In this document: positions 31,074-42,469 of the stretch, piece by piece
Layout: the number at the start of each line of letters is the position of its first letter
Position numbering within the stretch: position 1 is the stretch's first letter
Assembly: GCA_033557465.1 (NCBI GenBank)
Contig: CM066033.1
Coordinates: forward strand, 385,771,289-385,835,288
Source of the DNA: Ichthyophis bannanicus
Lineage: Eukaryota; Chordata; Amphibia; Gymnophiona; Ichthyophiidae
Reading direction: 5' to 3'
DNA: 64,000 nt
Notes under the pieces: generated by a model
The model's input: the letters and a program-made list of their open reading frames with translations, nothing else
Told to the model about the DNA's origin: nothing
Databases searched by the model: none
Made by a program: the position numbers and the translations under genes

Positions 31074-32205
31074 TCAGGCAATCCGTCGTGCGCCAATGGC
31101 AATAGCAGAGGTTCTGCTGATGCATTTGAAGCAGTCAAAGGCTGCACGATTAACAAACTTGGAGACATCTTGAGCATGCTTAACTAGAGCAAGAAAATCT
31201 TGTCTCTTGTCATCTGGGAGAAATGGGCTCATAAGCTCCAAGTCTCCAGTGACTTCCTTGAGGAACATTCCCATATATAGGATATATGAACTGATCCTAC
31301 CTGAAAGCATGGAAGCTTGAAAGGTTTGGCACCCAAAAGCATCCAGAGTCCTGCATTCATGACCTGGAGGATTGGATGCATGCCTCTTTGCACTTTTCAT
31401 CCTACGCATGGCTGATTCCACTACCATTGAATGGTGTGGCAGCTGAGTTTTCTGAAATCCAGGACATGGTGGAACTCGATACATAGTATCAAGTCTCCTA
31501 GAGTGAGGAGAAGTAGTCAGAGGTGTCTCCCACATTCTGAGCATCAAGCTATGCAGAATTTCATGGATAGGCAGAGTAGCTGCCTCCTTAGGAGCTTTAA
31601 GATATTGGAGGATTTCCAATTCCTTTGCTCTGGTTTCCTCTTCAGGTGCTACTGTGATTGAAAGACCTTTGGCCATATCATGGATGAAATCCTGAAATGA
31701 CATGTCTTCTGGAGGTGACATTCTGCGTTGGGGAGAAGAGGGATCTTCTAGGAGAAACCTTCTAGTGCCAGCAGAATTGTCAGAGTCTTCGGAATCGGAG
31801 GAATCGAAGTATTCCTGACCCCGATGCTCTTGTAACACACGATCCCCCGAGCTGACCTGGTACCGCTCTGTCAATTCCAGCCAGAGATGGCATGGGAAGA
31901 GTTCCCACCGTGGCCGGTACCATCGGTACCGGTATCGTCGGGGTCGGTACCGGTGTCTGTACCAGTGTCGGTACTGGCATCAGTGTCGATGTCTGTACCA
32001 GTGCCCGTGGGACCACCGGTACCGCAGCTGAAAGAAGAGCTGTGAAGCTGCACTCGATAGCGAGGAACCTCTGGTCTATCGACGCTGCCGATGCCTGGGT
32101 GTCGGTACCGGTAAGGACGGACGGAACCCCTGAGCATGGCACAGGTAGTTCTTGCGAGCAGAGATGGCATCCATCTGTCCAAGAAAGGTCAACGCATCTT
32201 CGGTA
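31074..32205 (-). pseudogene. DIRS-2 Gag-like protein, C-terminal part
   Basis: From 31874 down, 266 residues match the DIRS-1 gag core (LPHHSMVVESAMRRMKS, LYMGMFLKEVTGDLE, NRAAFDCFKCISRTSAIAIGARR). The frame stops at a TGA at 31074-31076 where DIRS-1 has tryptophan; related sequence continues beyond it (ENLFGKNWQEKA at about 30990). Upstream (31874-32205) is a Thr/Gly/Asp-rich, low-complexity part with GTDTD-type repeats read in a shifted frame. The N-terminal part of the gene is on the far side of the CR1 insertion. Confidence 0.85.
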
Positions 32206-32245
32206 GTAGACTGGCTAATCTACTGAAGAGGGCTTTAAACTAGAT

Positions 32246-33469
32246 TTGTTGGGGATGGGTGAAGAAAGCCCCCAGGTAAGTGAAAGCCCCCAGGTAGGTG
32301 ATATATTAAATACCTTTATGGAAATGGGTAACAGGGGTAACATATGGAAAGCAGTGTGTATTAATGCCCGTAGCATGGGAAATAAGATCCCTGAAGTTGA
32401 AGCTTTGGTGGGAGTGGCTGACTTGGATTTAGTGGCAGTTACAGAAACATGGTTCACAGAAAACCATGACTGGTATGTAACTATACCTGGCTATACTTTA
32501 TTCAGAAAGGACAGGGTAGGAAGAAGGGGAGGAGGAGTGGCACTATATGTAAAAACTACTATTAAAGCTTTGGAATTACAGAGCTTAAAAGGGAGAGAGG
32601 AGGCATTGTGGGTTAAACTAGAAAGAGGGAAAGAGAAATCTATTTGCATTGGTGTGATATACAGACCTCCCTCACAAGAGGAAGAGGTGGACAGAGAGTT
32701 AATTGAAGACATACGCAGCATTGCTAGGAAAGGGGAAGTGCTACTGATAGGAAATTTCAATATGCCAGATGTTGATTGGCACATTCCTGCTGCAGTATCA
32801 TCTAGAAGTAAGGAGATCCTGGATTCTCTACAGGGAGAACTATTCAGGCAATTGGTAACAGACCCCACACGTCAAGGGGCCATACTGGACTTGGTGCTTA
32901 CCAATGGTGAAAGTGTTTCTGATGTTGTAGTGGGAGATCATTTTGCATCCAGTGATCACCAGATGGTGTGGTTCAGTATTAGGACTAGGGCTGTTAGAAT
33001 CCATTCCAAGGTGAGGATCTTAGAAGTTAGGAAGACTAACTTTGCGAAGATGGGCCAATACCTCAGGGAGTCGTTAGTGGGATGGGAACAGCTGGGGGAT
33101 GTAGAAAAACAGTGGGCAAAACTGAAAGGGGGTATTTTAAGGGCAACCAACCTTTTTGTTAAAATGGTAAATAAAGGCAAAAGGAAAAGGAGACCGCTAT
33201 GGTTTTCGAAGGAAGTAGCTGAAAAAGTGAAGAAAAAGAGGGAGGCCTTCATGAAATACAAGAGATCACAGAGAGAGGAAGACAGGCATCTGTATATGGA
33301 AAAACTTAGAGAAGCTAGCAAAGTAGTCAAGAAGGCAAAGATTCAAAAGGAGGAGGAAATAGCCAATGCAATAAAATGGGGGATAAGACATTTTTCAGAT
33401 ATATTAGTGAGAAGAGGAAGGGCAAAAGTGGTATTGTCAGACTCAAGGGTGCAGGGGGGGAATATGTAG
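32246..33469 (+). pseudogene. CR1 family B ORF2, endonuclease part
   Basis: The frame carries the AP-endonuclease domain that nicks the target DNA. Motifs in order: CINARSMGNKI (Asn), VAVTETWF (Glu), GVALYVKT, GVIYRPPS, LLIGNFNMPDVDWH (usually GDFN, so one Asp is replaced by Asn), ILDLVLTNG and SSDHQMVWFSI (Asp-His). A linker rich in Lys follows (RRPLWFSKEVAEKVKKKREAF). The conserved protein leaves this frame at about 33370 and goes on in the frame of the next entry, so a single frameshift separates endonuclease and polymerase. Confidence 0.88.
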
Positions 33470-35115
33470 AAGCTGATAAGGATAAAGCGGAATTGCTTAA
33501 CAAATATTTTTGTTCTGTGTTCACAGATGAAGAACCAGGAGCAGGACCTCAGAAAACACCCACAAATAAGAACAGAAGCGAGGGACATCTTGAACAATTT
33601 TCAGAAGACTGTGTTCGTGAGAAACTAGCTCAACTTAAAGTAGACAAAGCGATGGGACCGGATGAGATACACTCTAGAATACTGAGGGAACTTGGGGACG
33701 TTCTAGCAACTCCACTGACTGACCTTTTCAGTGCCTCGTAGGAGTCTGGAGTGGTGCGAAAGGACTGGAGAGAGGCTCATGTGGTGCCTTTACACAAAAG
33801 CGGAAGTAAGGATGTGGTTGAAAACTACAGGTCGGTTAGTTTAACTTCGGAGGTGAGTAAATTATTGGAAACGCTGCTGAAAGAGAAAATAGTGAGGTTT
33901 CTGGAGTCCAGTGGATTACAGGATCCGAGGCAGCATGAATTCACCAGAGGCAGGTCTTGTCAGACAAATCTGATTGATTTCTTTGACTGGGTGACCAGGG
34001 AGTTGGACCGAGGGAGAGCCCTAGATGTGGTGTATTTAGATTTCAGTAAAGCCTTTGACACTGTTCCTCACAGGCGACTTATAAACAAACTGAGCACCCT
34101 AGGGATGGACCCTAAAGTTACTGCTTGGGTTAGAAATTGGTTGGGTGGGAGGCGACAAAGAGTACAAGTAAATGGAGCTCACTCTGAGGAGAAGGATGTT
34201 ACCAGTGGTGTGCCCCAGGGATCTGTCCTTGGTCCGATTCTTTTTAACATCTTTGTTAGTGATATAGCGGAAGGGCTGTCGGGTAAGGTTTGCCTCTTTG
34301 CAGATGATACCAAAATCTGCAATAGAGTAGACACCCAGGAAGGTGTAGATAACATGAGGAGGGATCTAGCTAAGCTTGAAGAATGGTCTAGAATTTGGCA
34401 GCTGGGATTTAATGTTAAAAAATGTAAGGTCATGCATTTGGTCTGTAGCAATCCAAGGGAGCAATACAGTATAGGAGGTGAAGTACTTTTGTCCACTAAA
34501 GAAGAGCGGGACCTAGGCGTGGTTGTGTCTGATGATCTTAAAGTAGCTAAACAGGTAGAAAAGGCGACGGCAAAAGCTAGAAGGATGCTTGGGTGCATAT
34601 GGAGAGGAATGGCTAGCAGAAAAAAGGAGGTGATAATGCCTCTGTATAAGTCTTTGGTGCGACCTCATTTGGAGTATGGTGTGCAATTCTGGACACCGCA
34701 CCTTCAAAAGGATGTGAACAGGATGGAGTCGATGCAGAGGGTGGCTACTAAAATGATTAGTGGGCTTCATTATAAAGCATATGAGGACAGACTTAAGGAT
34801 CTTAATATGTACACCTTAGAGGAAAGGCGGGATAGAGGTGATATGATTGAGATGTTTAAATACCTCCATGGCATAAATGTTCAGGGAGAGAGCCTCTTTC
34901 AATTGAAAGCAAGTTCTGCTGCGAGGGGACATGGGATGAGGGTGAAAGGAGATAGATTCAGGAGTGATATGCGGAAATATTTCTTTACAGAAAGAGTAGT
35001 GGATCCATGGAATAGTCTCCCAGTGGAGGTGGTAGAGATGAGGACAGTAACTGAATTCAAAAAAGCATGGGACCAACACAGAGGATCTCTAAAGGTAAAA
35101 AGTGGACTGTTGTAG
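33376..35115 (+). pseudogene. CR1 family B ORF2, reverse transcriptase part with one stop
   Basis: The frame begins FFRYISEKRKGKSG, passes DKAMGPDEIHSRILREL and reaches a TAG at 33739-33741. The same frame then continues without interruption: [49 protein letters not shown], the catalytic FADDT, RDLGVVVSDDLK and VRPHLEYGVQFWTPHL. The C-terminal YFFTERVVDPWNSLPVEVV follows. One stop and one upstream frameshift are the only gross lesions. Confidence 0.9.
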
Positions 35116-35191
35116 TTGTTGTTATGGAAGGACAGACTAGATAGGCCATGTGGTCTTTTTCTGTCATCATGTTTCTATGTTTCTATGAGGT

Positions 35192-35604
35192 TGAGGCCTC
35201 GAGAACATCCTGAAGCCCCATCGATGCTTTGGAAGCCGAAGCCTCCCGCCGGGGCTGTTTTGCCGGTGTGGTTTCCTCAAGGGCAATGCCAGTGCCCTCT
35301 CGATGTTTAGCAGGAGAGCTACCCTTTGAGGACCGGCTTTTATGTTTAGTTACCTGAGATCCATGGGAGGAAGAAGAGGCCCTTGACGATGTCGATGCAA
35401 TGGATCTGGCATCCGAAGAAAAGAGGGTACCGAGCTTTGCAGCCCGGTTCTGTCTTCCTCTTTAGTCATCCCCATACAGGAGAGACATTCAGTTGGAGAA
35501 TGTTCAGGTCCTAAACATTTCAGACACCAATCATGGATGTCAGTGATGGAGATGGTACCGCCACACTTAGTACATTTCTTAAATCCTCTAGTTGGTTTTT
35601 CCAT
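35192..35604 (-). pseudogene. DIRS-2 Gag-like protein, N-terminal part
   Basis: From the Met at 35604 the minus strand reads FKKCTKCGGTISITDIHDWC and then LKCLGPEHSPTECLSC, the same Cys/His cluster as in DIRS-1 gag. The frame is shifted after about 60 residues. The CR1 insertion lies directly downstream and separates it from the rest at 32205. Confidence 0.85.
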
Positions 35605-35835
35605 GTTTTAGGAATATGGGGCCTAGGGCCCAAAATGGCGCCTAGCACCAAAGGAAAAAATTTCTGAAAAGAAACCGTCTAAGGTTTTTTGTTTTTTTTT
35701 TAATGAAAAGAAAAGAACCGGCGGTACCAGTAGGCGTCTTGCGGAAGGCAAACGCGACCTCAAGAAAAGAAATTTAAAGACGGAATTTTCTGCGGTGACA
35801 GGGAATAGATCCTGTCGGCTCCGCGGAAAACGAAG

Positions 35836-35998
35836 AACTGAAGAGGGACAGTTGGAAAGGCGGGAAGGCAGCACGCATGTGCTGAGGGATGCTCCCAAAA
35901 GCGTTCTTATTGGACGCTGGGGAGCGTTCCCGTGCAGGCTCTGTTGGTACCGACGATACCCATATGTGAAGACTACATTCCTGCTTGTTCCTGGAGAT
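35836..35998 (-). repeat. DIRS-2 left inverted terminal repeat
   Basis: Outer end on the minus strand reads ATCTCCAGGAACAAGCAGGA. It pairs with 27322-27484 with about a dozen differences plus small indels. Confidence 0.92.
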
Positions 35999-36178
35999 CA
36001 GCATTGATGCCAACATTCTCCATCACTATCAAGAATAGATAATCTGAGGGCGATATTCATTACAGAAGCCCAGAAGCATGTTATGCAGTTTGGCAGGGGC
36101 CACTGGTACAGAAACTATTGTGTGTTGACTCGGGGATGCTCACCATTTGAGTTCCTTCTAAAGTCTCCAGGGATTTAT

Positions 36179-37901
36179 AAGGCAGGCAAGGGAGAATTTG
36201 AGAAGAAGCTTGCTGCGGAAGCAAAAACGCGAAGTAAAGACCTTTTCAAGTACATTCGTAGCAAAAAACCTGTGAGAGAGTCAGTTGGTCCATTAGATGA
36301 TAAAGGGGTTAAAGGAGCACTAAGAGGCGACAAGGCGATAGCGGAGAGATTGAATGAATTCTTTGCTTCAGTCTTTACTGAGGAAGATGTAGGGATGTTA
36401 CCCATGACTGAAGTGGTATTTAAAGGTGTGGAAGAATTGAAGGAAATATTGATACATCAGGAAGATGTATTACAACTATTAGATAAACTGAAGAGTAGCA
36501 AATCACCTGGGCCGGATGGTATACATCCAAGGGTGTTGAAAGAACTGAAATACGAGATTGCAGACCTGCTATTAGTAATTTGTGAACTATCATTAAAATC
36601 ATCTCTAATACCTGAAGATTGGAGGATCGCCAATGTAACACCAATTTTTAAAAAGGGTTCCAGGGATGATCCGGGAAACTACAGACCGGTGAGCCTGACA
36701 TCAGTACCGGGAAAAATGGTAGAAACCATCATAAAGAATAAAATTACTCAGCATGTAGATAGTCATGACCTAATGGGAGACAGCCAACATGGCTTTAGAC
36801 AAGGAAGATCTTGTCTTACTAATCTGTTATGTTTTTTTGAAGGAGTGAATAATCAGGTGGACAAAGGTGAGTCAGTTGATATTGTGTATCTGGACTTTCA
36901 GAAAGCCTTTGACAAGGTCCCTCATCAGAGACTTTTGGCAAAACTAAAGAGTCATGGGATAGGAGGCAGTGTACTATTTGGATCAGGAACTGGTTAAAAG
37001 ATAGAAAGCAGAGGGTAGGGCTAAATGGCCAATTTTCCCAATGGAGAAAGGTGAATAGTGGTGTACCCCAGGGATCTGTGCTGGGTCCGCTGCTTTTTGA
37101 CATATTCATAAATGACCTGGAAAGTGGAATAACGAGTGAGGTTATCAAATTTGCAGATGACACAAACTATTTAAAGCTGTTAAAACCCAAGAGGACTGTG
37201 GAAAATTGCAAGAGGATCTTGATAAATTGGAAGACTGGGCATCAAAATGGCAGATGAAATTTAATGTGGACAAGTGCAAGGTTATGCACCTATGGAAGAA
37301 CAACCCAAACTATGGTTACACGATGCAAGGTTCCACATTAGGAACCACCACCCAGGAAAAAGATTTAGGCGTCATTGTGGATACCATGTTAAAACCCTCG
37401 GCCCAGTATGCAGCAGCGGCCAAGAGAGCAAATAGAATGCTAGGTATGATAAGGAAAGGAATGGAAAATAAAACAAAAGATATTATAATACCTCTATATC
37501 GTTCCATGGTGAGACCGCACCTTGAATATTGTGTGCAATTCTGGTCGCCGTATCTTAAAAAGGATATAGCGATTTTAGAAAAGGTTCAGAGAAGAGCCAC
37601 CAAAATGGTAAAGGGGATGGAAGGGTACTCCTATGAAGAAAGGCTAAAAAGGTTGGGGCTCTTTAACCTGGAAAAGAGACGGCTGAGGGGAGATATGATA
37701 GAAGTCTATAAATTAATGAACGGAGTGGAACTGGTAAACGTAGATCAATTGTTTACCTTATCAGAATATAGAAAGACTAGGGGACATGCAATGAAGCTAC
37801 AGGGTAAACTATTTAAGACTAATAAAAGAAAATATTTTTTCACTCAACGTGTAATCAAACTCTGGAATTTGTTACCGGAGGATGTAGTAAACCATTATTA
37901 A
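36179..37901 (+). pseudogene. CR1 family A reverse transcriptase, frameshifted
   Basis: The pieces read [55 protein letters not shown] (first frame), then [14 protein letters not shown] and KFADDTN (second frame), then DLGVIVDTMLKPSAQ, RPHLEYCVQFWSP and VIKLWNLLPEDVV (third frame). The catalytic FADDT is kept, but the frameshifts prevent a whole protein. The end joins EDVV directly to NHY, which marks an internal deletion near the C-terminus. Confidence 0.88.
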
Positions 37902-38071
37902 GAAGGAACCCAGGATATCAATGCTTGAACAAATACAAGCATTGTGGAACCTGTGTCCCTTGGGGAAACTGCTAGGTACGTATGACCTAGATTGGCCACT
38001 GTTGGAAACAGAATACTGGGCTTGATGGACCTTGGTCTGACCCAGTATGGCATATCTTATGTTCTTATGAT
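36179..38071 (+). mobile_element. CR1-like LINE family A, copy 2 (5'-truncated)
   Basis: This copy starts in the linker (GEFEKKLAAEAKTR) and ends in the family A tail (GACCTTGGTCTGACCCAGTA, then CTTATGTTCTTATG). It matches the copy at 1-2369 closely. The RT is in three frames: 36179-36997, about 37000-37165 and 37206-37901. Frameshifts are near 36980 and 37168. Near 37888 about 20 codons are missing from the C-terminus compared with copy 1. Confidence 0.92.
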
Positions 38072-38366
38072 ACTCTTTCATCTCAGCTGTTTTTGGATAT
38101 AAGTGATAGCCATCAGTTTAATAGCGGGATCATTACTCAGCTCATTTGGGTGGAATAATCAGATGGTCCATTAAGCAAGCATAAAGAGGTCTATTAGAAT
38201 CAAAATCCTTAGGCTATTTTCTCTGATAGTGCTACTATCATGCTTCTACAGGGTCTGATCCCCTTGGCATAAAGATCAATAGGAATGAGGTTGACACCAC
38301 AGTCCCTATTTTTCTGACAGTAGCTATGCCCTACTTTGAATCAGTTAAGTTCCTCTATGAGTAAAT
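38072..38366. other. No recognised feature
   Basis: Spacer between two CR1 copies; nothing found. Confidence 0.4.
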
Positions 38367-38677
38367 GAACATAAGAACATAAGATATGCCATACTGGGTC
38401 AGACCAAGGTCCATCAAGCCCAGTATCCTGTTTCCAACAGTGGCCAATCTAGGTCATACGTACCTAGCAGTATCCCCAAGAGACACAGGTTCCACAATGC
38501 TTGTATTGGGTCAAGCATTGATATCCTGGGTCCCTTTTTAATAATGGTTTATAGACCTTTCCTCCAGGAACTTGTCCAAACCTTTTTTAAACCCAGCTAC
38601 TCTAACAGCTCTTATTACATCCTCCGGTAACAAATTCCAGAGTTTGATTACACGTTGAGTGACAAAAATATTTTCTC
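38367..38677 (-). mobile_element. CR1-like LINE family A, copy 3 (3' fragment)
   Basis: It begins AACATAAGAACATAAGATAT and matches 1-300 of the window in the same orientation, up to the segment coding for the last residues of the RT. It is in inverted orientation to copy 2, which ends only 300 bases away. Confidence 0.9.
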
Positions 38678-38888
38678 ATATTTGTTCTACCCTCTCCTCT
38701 GATGCAAACTTCAGGGCAAGTTCTTCAAATGGGGTAGTTTTGCACACACAACAACAGTCATGAACCTCACTCCTAAGCCAGAGTATGAGCTCAGCCTCTC
38801 AAATTTACTGCTAATGCTCAGTGTAGTATTTGCATCATGCCAAAGGCAGCTCTTTCTAGAGTTCATAAGAGGTAATATGGTATTGATA

Positions 38889-41718
38889 ACACAGGTACAC
38901 TAAAAAAAATTTTTTTTAAACTGCCTCTAATGTTTCGATTGATTTTTACGTTTTTTGGTGCGCTAAATCCAAATCTGGTAACCAATTTGCTCCATCACGT
39001 ACAGATTTTTTGCTACATTGGGTTAGCAGTTTGAGGTGAACGTTTCAGATTGAGTGCGATCGAGATAAAAGTTTCTTGGATGAATTCTTTATACTAATTG
39101 TTTAGTAGTTATTCAAATAAGAATAAAGAAAATTGTAACAAGGCAGCACATAAGAATAGAGTAATGTCAACAAAACACACTGTGATGGTAGCAAAATTGT
39201 CTGCACTTAAAACAGCCACATACATGTGCACAAACATTGAGCATATAAGAGCGAGGTTAGACACAAAGCAAAGCAAAGAAATGTGCAAAAAATGTTGTAC
39301 AGGTATGTATGTAAGAATAGAAAATGCAAACCGCACCATTGCAATACATGAAGACAAACACCCGATGGTGTGAAAATAAAATTCTAATAAATGAGATCCG
39401 ACATTGTGGTAATAACTAGCATATTTTTATTTCAAAGTTTAGTAAAAACACGATATTTGTCAACACAGTTTAGATTTTAAAGTCATTCTTGGGTCAATCA
39501 ATCTCCTGGTGGGCCCGTTTCTTCTTTCCCCGAATGCCTTTCTTGGTGCGCTGCTTGGCGTATTTTTCAACTGGGGTTTCCCGCAGCAGCAACCAGCAGA
39601 AATCAGCCATCATAGTGGTGTTCCATCTTCCTTGGTACCTTCTCTCTGCGTCCTTGATGTCCTGGTGAAACCTTTCACCTTGTTCTTCACTGTACGCCCC
39701 CAAGTTTTCGGGAAAGTAGTTCACATGGGAGTGCAAGAAATGGACTTTCAGGCTCATGTTACAGCCTTGTTCTTTGAAGGCATTGAGCATCCTGGCAACA
39801 ATATAGTTCTCATCCCGCCTGTTCCCCAAGAATTTGAGAACAACATCCTTGAAGGAATCCCAGGCTTCTTTTTCCTTCTCAGACATTGTTTCAGCGAATG
39901 CTCCATCTGAAATGAGTTTCCTTATATCAGGGCCAACAAACACTCCTTCCTTTAGCTTTGCTTCAGAAAGTCGGGGGAACTTTGAGCAAAGGTACCGAAA
40001 GCACTCACCATCTTTTGGAAGGGACTTGATGAATTGCTTAATGAGACCCAACTTAATGTGGAGAGGTGGTAATAGAATTTTATCACGAGGTACCAAGCTC
40101 TCATGAAGAACATTTTTCTCACCGGGTCTCAAATACTCCCGAATTGGCCAGTCTTTTTTCCCCCAGTGTAGGTCGCGGGCCTGGCTATCCCACAAGCAAA
40201 GGAAGCAGGGATATTTGGTAAAACCGGATTGCTGCCCTAATAGCATGGATAGAATTTTAAAGTTTCCACAAATCATCCACTTATGCTCATTATAACGAAT
40301 CTTCTGAAGAATCAGGGCCAAATTCTCGTATTTTTCTTGGAGAATAACAGAGTGAGCAATAGGAACTGAAGCGAATGTGTTGCCATTATGAAGAAGAACA
40401 CCTTTTATGCTGTCTTTTGACGAATCAATGAACAGCCGCCATTCAGCAGGATCATACTTGAGTTTAAACTTTACCATCACTCCGTATATATCGTTGCAAA
40501 ATACCAAATCTTCCTCTTTGCTGAAATACTTCAAAAATTGTGTCTCGCGGTTGCGGTACCAATAAAAAGTTGTTCCTGGTGACAATAGATTTTTCTGTTT
40601 AAGCCGAGAACCTAGCAGTTGGGCAGCATCTTTTGGGAGTCCTAAATCCCGGACTAAATCATTCAATTCAGCTTGAGAGAAAAGTTCAGGTTTCGGATCT
40701 GGTTCAGTTTCAAACTCGGAAGTACTGGACTCATTGGGAAAAGCCATCTGATGAGTCTCATCATGATCAGAACCGTCCACACAAATATGATCCAAAGATT
40801 TTGGTGGTTCAGGCACAGGTACTTCGTTGCTATGAGGCATAGGCCTATGCTGAGGGAAGGTTGGGGTAACTTATTACATTCTTATTTTTTAAGTTGTATC
40901 CCTTCACAATGCAAGAGCAAAAATAGCAGTCACTGCTGTGGTCTCTTTGTTCACGCCACATCATAGGTATTCCGAAACGAAATGCTTGTTTTTTACCTTT
41001 CATCCATAAGCGTAGATCTTCCTCACATGTCTTGCACACTTTGTGAGGAGCCCACGGTTTGTCTTGATCACCTAACTTCAAACCGAAATAGGCGAAATAT
41101 ACTTTTTTAATAAATGCAGAAATGTTCCTCTGCCGCTTTTTCACGGTATATTCCCCACAAATAAAACAAAAACTGTCCGGAGAGTTGACGCATCCTCTGG
41201 CTCTGTGAGCCATCACAAATACACAGCACTGCAAACTACAACTGTAGTGAACCACTTCGGAATAAAGCTGGATTACGACTGAGCAAACAAAAGGTAATAA
41301 TGAACTTGCAAGAAACTGAAATTTGACAGGAACGTTCATGTCGCAACCACCGTGTTTGAGCGAGCGAACGAGGCGAGGCGAACAGGAAAGAACATGCGCC
41401 AGCGCGAGTACTGGATTTAGCCCCCCGCCTCCCAATTGTCCTGTTAATGTATAAAATGAATACAAAACACTCTAAAATATCATGAGGGAGTGTTTCTAGT
41501 TAGTTAACCATTACAACCTCTATTTTGGGCCAAGAAATTAAACTGCAGTCGGCTAAAAAGAAATTATGTGAACATTCCTTATATGGGTAAGAAATCTAAT
41601 TTTGCAAGAAAACGTGACGTGATGGAACATTTTGGCTATTTTTCCTGGATTCAGCACCCCAAAATCTATAGGAATCAGTTGCAAAACTGGAGGCAGTTTT
41701 TTGGTAGTGTACCTGTGT
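38889..41718 (-). mobile_element. 2.83-kb DNA transposon, unassigned superfamily
   Basis: The left end ACACAGGTACACTA is repeated, inverted, at the right end (41705-41718). The similarity goes on for about 15 more bases as AAACTGCCTC against GAGGCAGTTT. Between them is one minus-strand gene of about 570 codons. Its layout, with terminal inverted repeats and a single gene, is that of a class II element. I could not identify a target duplication, and I do not recognise the superfamily. Confidence 0.75.
39494..41213 (-). pseudogene. Putative transposase: N-terminal Cys-pair domain plus RNase H-like region; small deletion
   Basis: The likely start is the Met at 41213 (MAHRARGCVNSPDSFCF); the frame is open further upstream but that part shows no conservation signal. 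The N-terminal 120 residues hold three Cys pairs (CFIC, CKTC, CYFC), a probable zinc-binding module. Near 40845 the frame stops at NLPSA, and the protein goes on in another frame from PHSNEV, as if two bases were lost there; alternatively an intron is present. The 448-residue second part has an acidic stretch. Beyond it lies what looks like an RNase H-type order of strands (EWRLFIDSSKDS, GVLLHNG, KWMICGNFK), a CFLCLW knuckle, and a conserved end (GERFHQDIKDAERRYQGRW). The C-terminus is basic. By context it is the element's transposase. Confidence 0.65.
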
Positions 41719-42469
41719 AATTTATCAAGATGTGCTTAGAAATCCTTCTATCAAGCCTGTAGCACCCAATAGAATGGGAAATAACTTGTTATATTTCTGC
41801 CATATTTTCTTGGTCTCTGACTGCATTTCTTGGTACTTGAAGATCTCCTTCTCAACGCGATTCACAGAGTAGTTGCTTGTGACTGAAACTGCTATAACCA
41901 ATGCCGTTCTGATGTTCTACTCCTTTACCACTTTGTCCGGCTTCCTCACATCCAGCTTTTTATTGGTCAGAATGGGACTGTCCCAGGTGATCTTAACCTC
42001 CTCATTCTCTGTAATGCTCTTAGGGTCATGATCCCAGTGGTTTTCAGGCACATTGATGTAGTGTTTACAGAGAGTTTCCAGTGGATGAGATGTATTACCT
42101 TCTTGTGCCTTTCTGTATAGACATTTTCTGCCATCAAAACTTCACAGCCTGCTATGTGGGTGTGGGTGTGAGGGTGGGGGGGGGGGGGATGCAGCAGTGT
42201 TTGAGCGTGGATCTGTGCTCACGGCCCACACCGTGCTTTCATTCTGCAGCAGAAACAGCAGTCATGGTTGGAGGTTGGGTGGGGGCAGGGAAAAGAAAAG
42301 GGTGGGCCTGTGTTGCTAATCACAGCCACGCCACTGCCCCCAAGATCCTGTCGCTTTTGGCAGATGGCTAGCCTGCTTAGCGGTAGGGCCAACGCTGCCT
42401 TGGAGAAGGGGAGAAAGAGTGTGTGACCTTCGCTAAAGTGATAGCTGTCCCCAACCACTTTCAGGTTCC
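41719..42469. other. No recognised feature
   Basis: No long frame with a known motif is present. A G13 run lies at 42176-42188. Confidence 0.4.

Larger units (their letters stand above)
32206..35188 (+). mobile_element. CR1-like LINE family B, nearly complete ORF2, inserted in DIRS-2 gag
   Basis: This plus-strand LINE lies antisense to and inside the DIRS-2 gag gene. It carries an apurinic endonuclease and a full reverse transcriptase, then the 3' end GGCCATGTGGTCTTTTTCTG and TTTCTATG repeats. The first recognisable LINE sequence is near 32206-32240 (GAAGAGGGCTTTAAACTAG), so the 5' end includes only a little leader; ORF1 is missing. I could not see a clear target duplication. Shorter copies of this family lie at 12963, 19434 and 61353. 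Confidence 0.93.
27294..35998 (-). mobile_element. DIRS-2: DIRS-type retrotransposon split by a CR1 LINE
   Basis: The element is on the minus strand. Its right terminal repeat is at 27295-27484 and its left one at 35836-35998. The internal complementary region is at 27590-27669, followed on the minus-strand map by recombinase, RT/RNase H and gag. A CR1 LINE of about 3 kb (32206-35188) sits inside the gag. The terminal repeats differ at about a dozen positions, so it is older than DIRS-1. Gag and RT/RNase H carry nonsense codons, while the recombinase is open. Its ends are related to those of DIRS-1 (CAGCAGGAA, CGACGGAGCC), so the two are sister families. Confidence 0.95.

Noticed and set aside
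39098..39373. 91-codon plus-strand frame within the 2.83-kb transposon
   Set aside because: Composition is random-like, and it lies between the left end and the transposase on the opposite strand; no support as a second gene.
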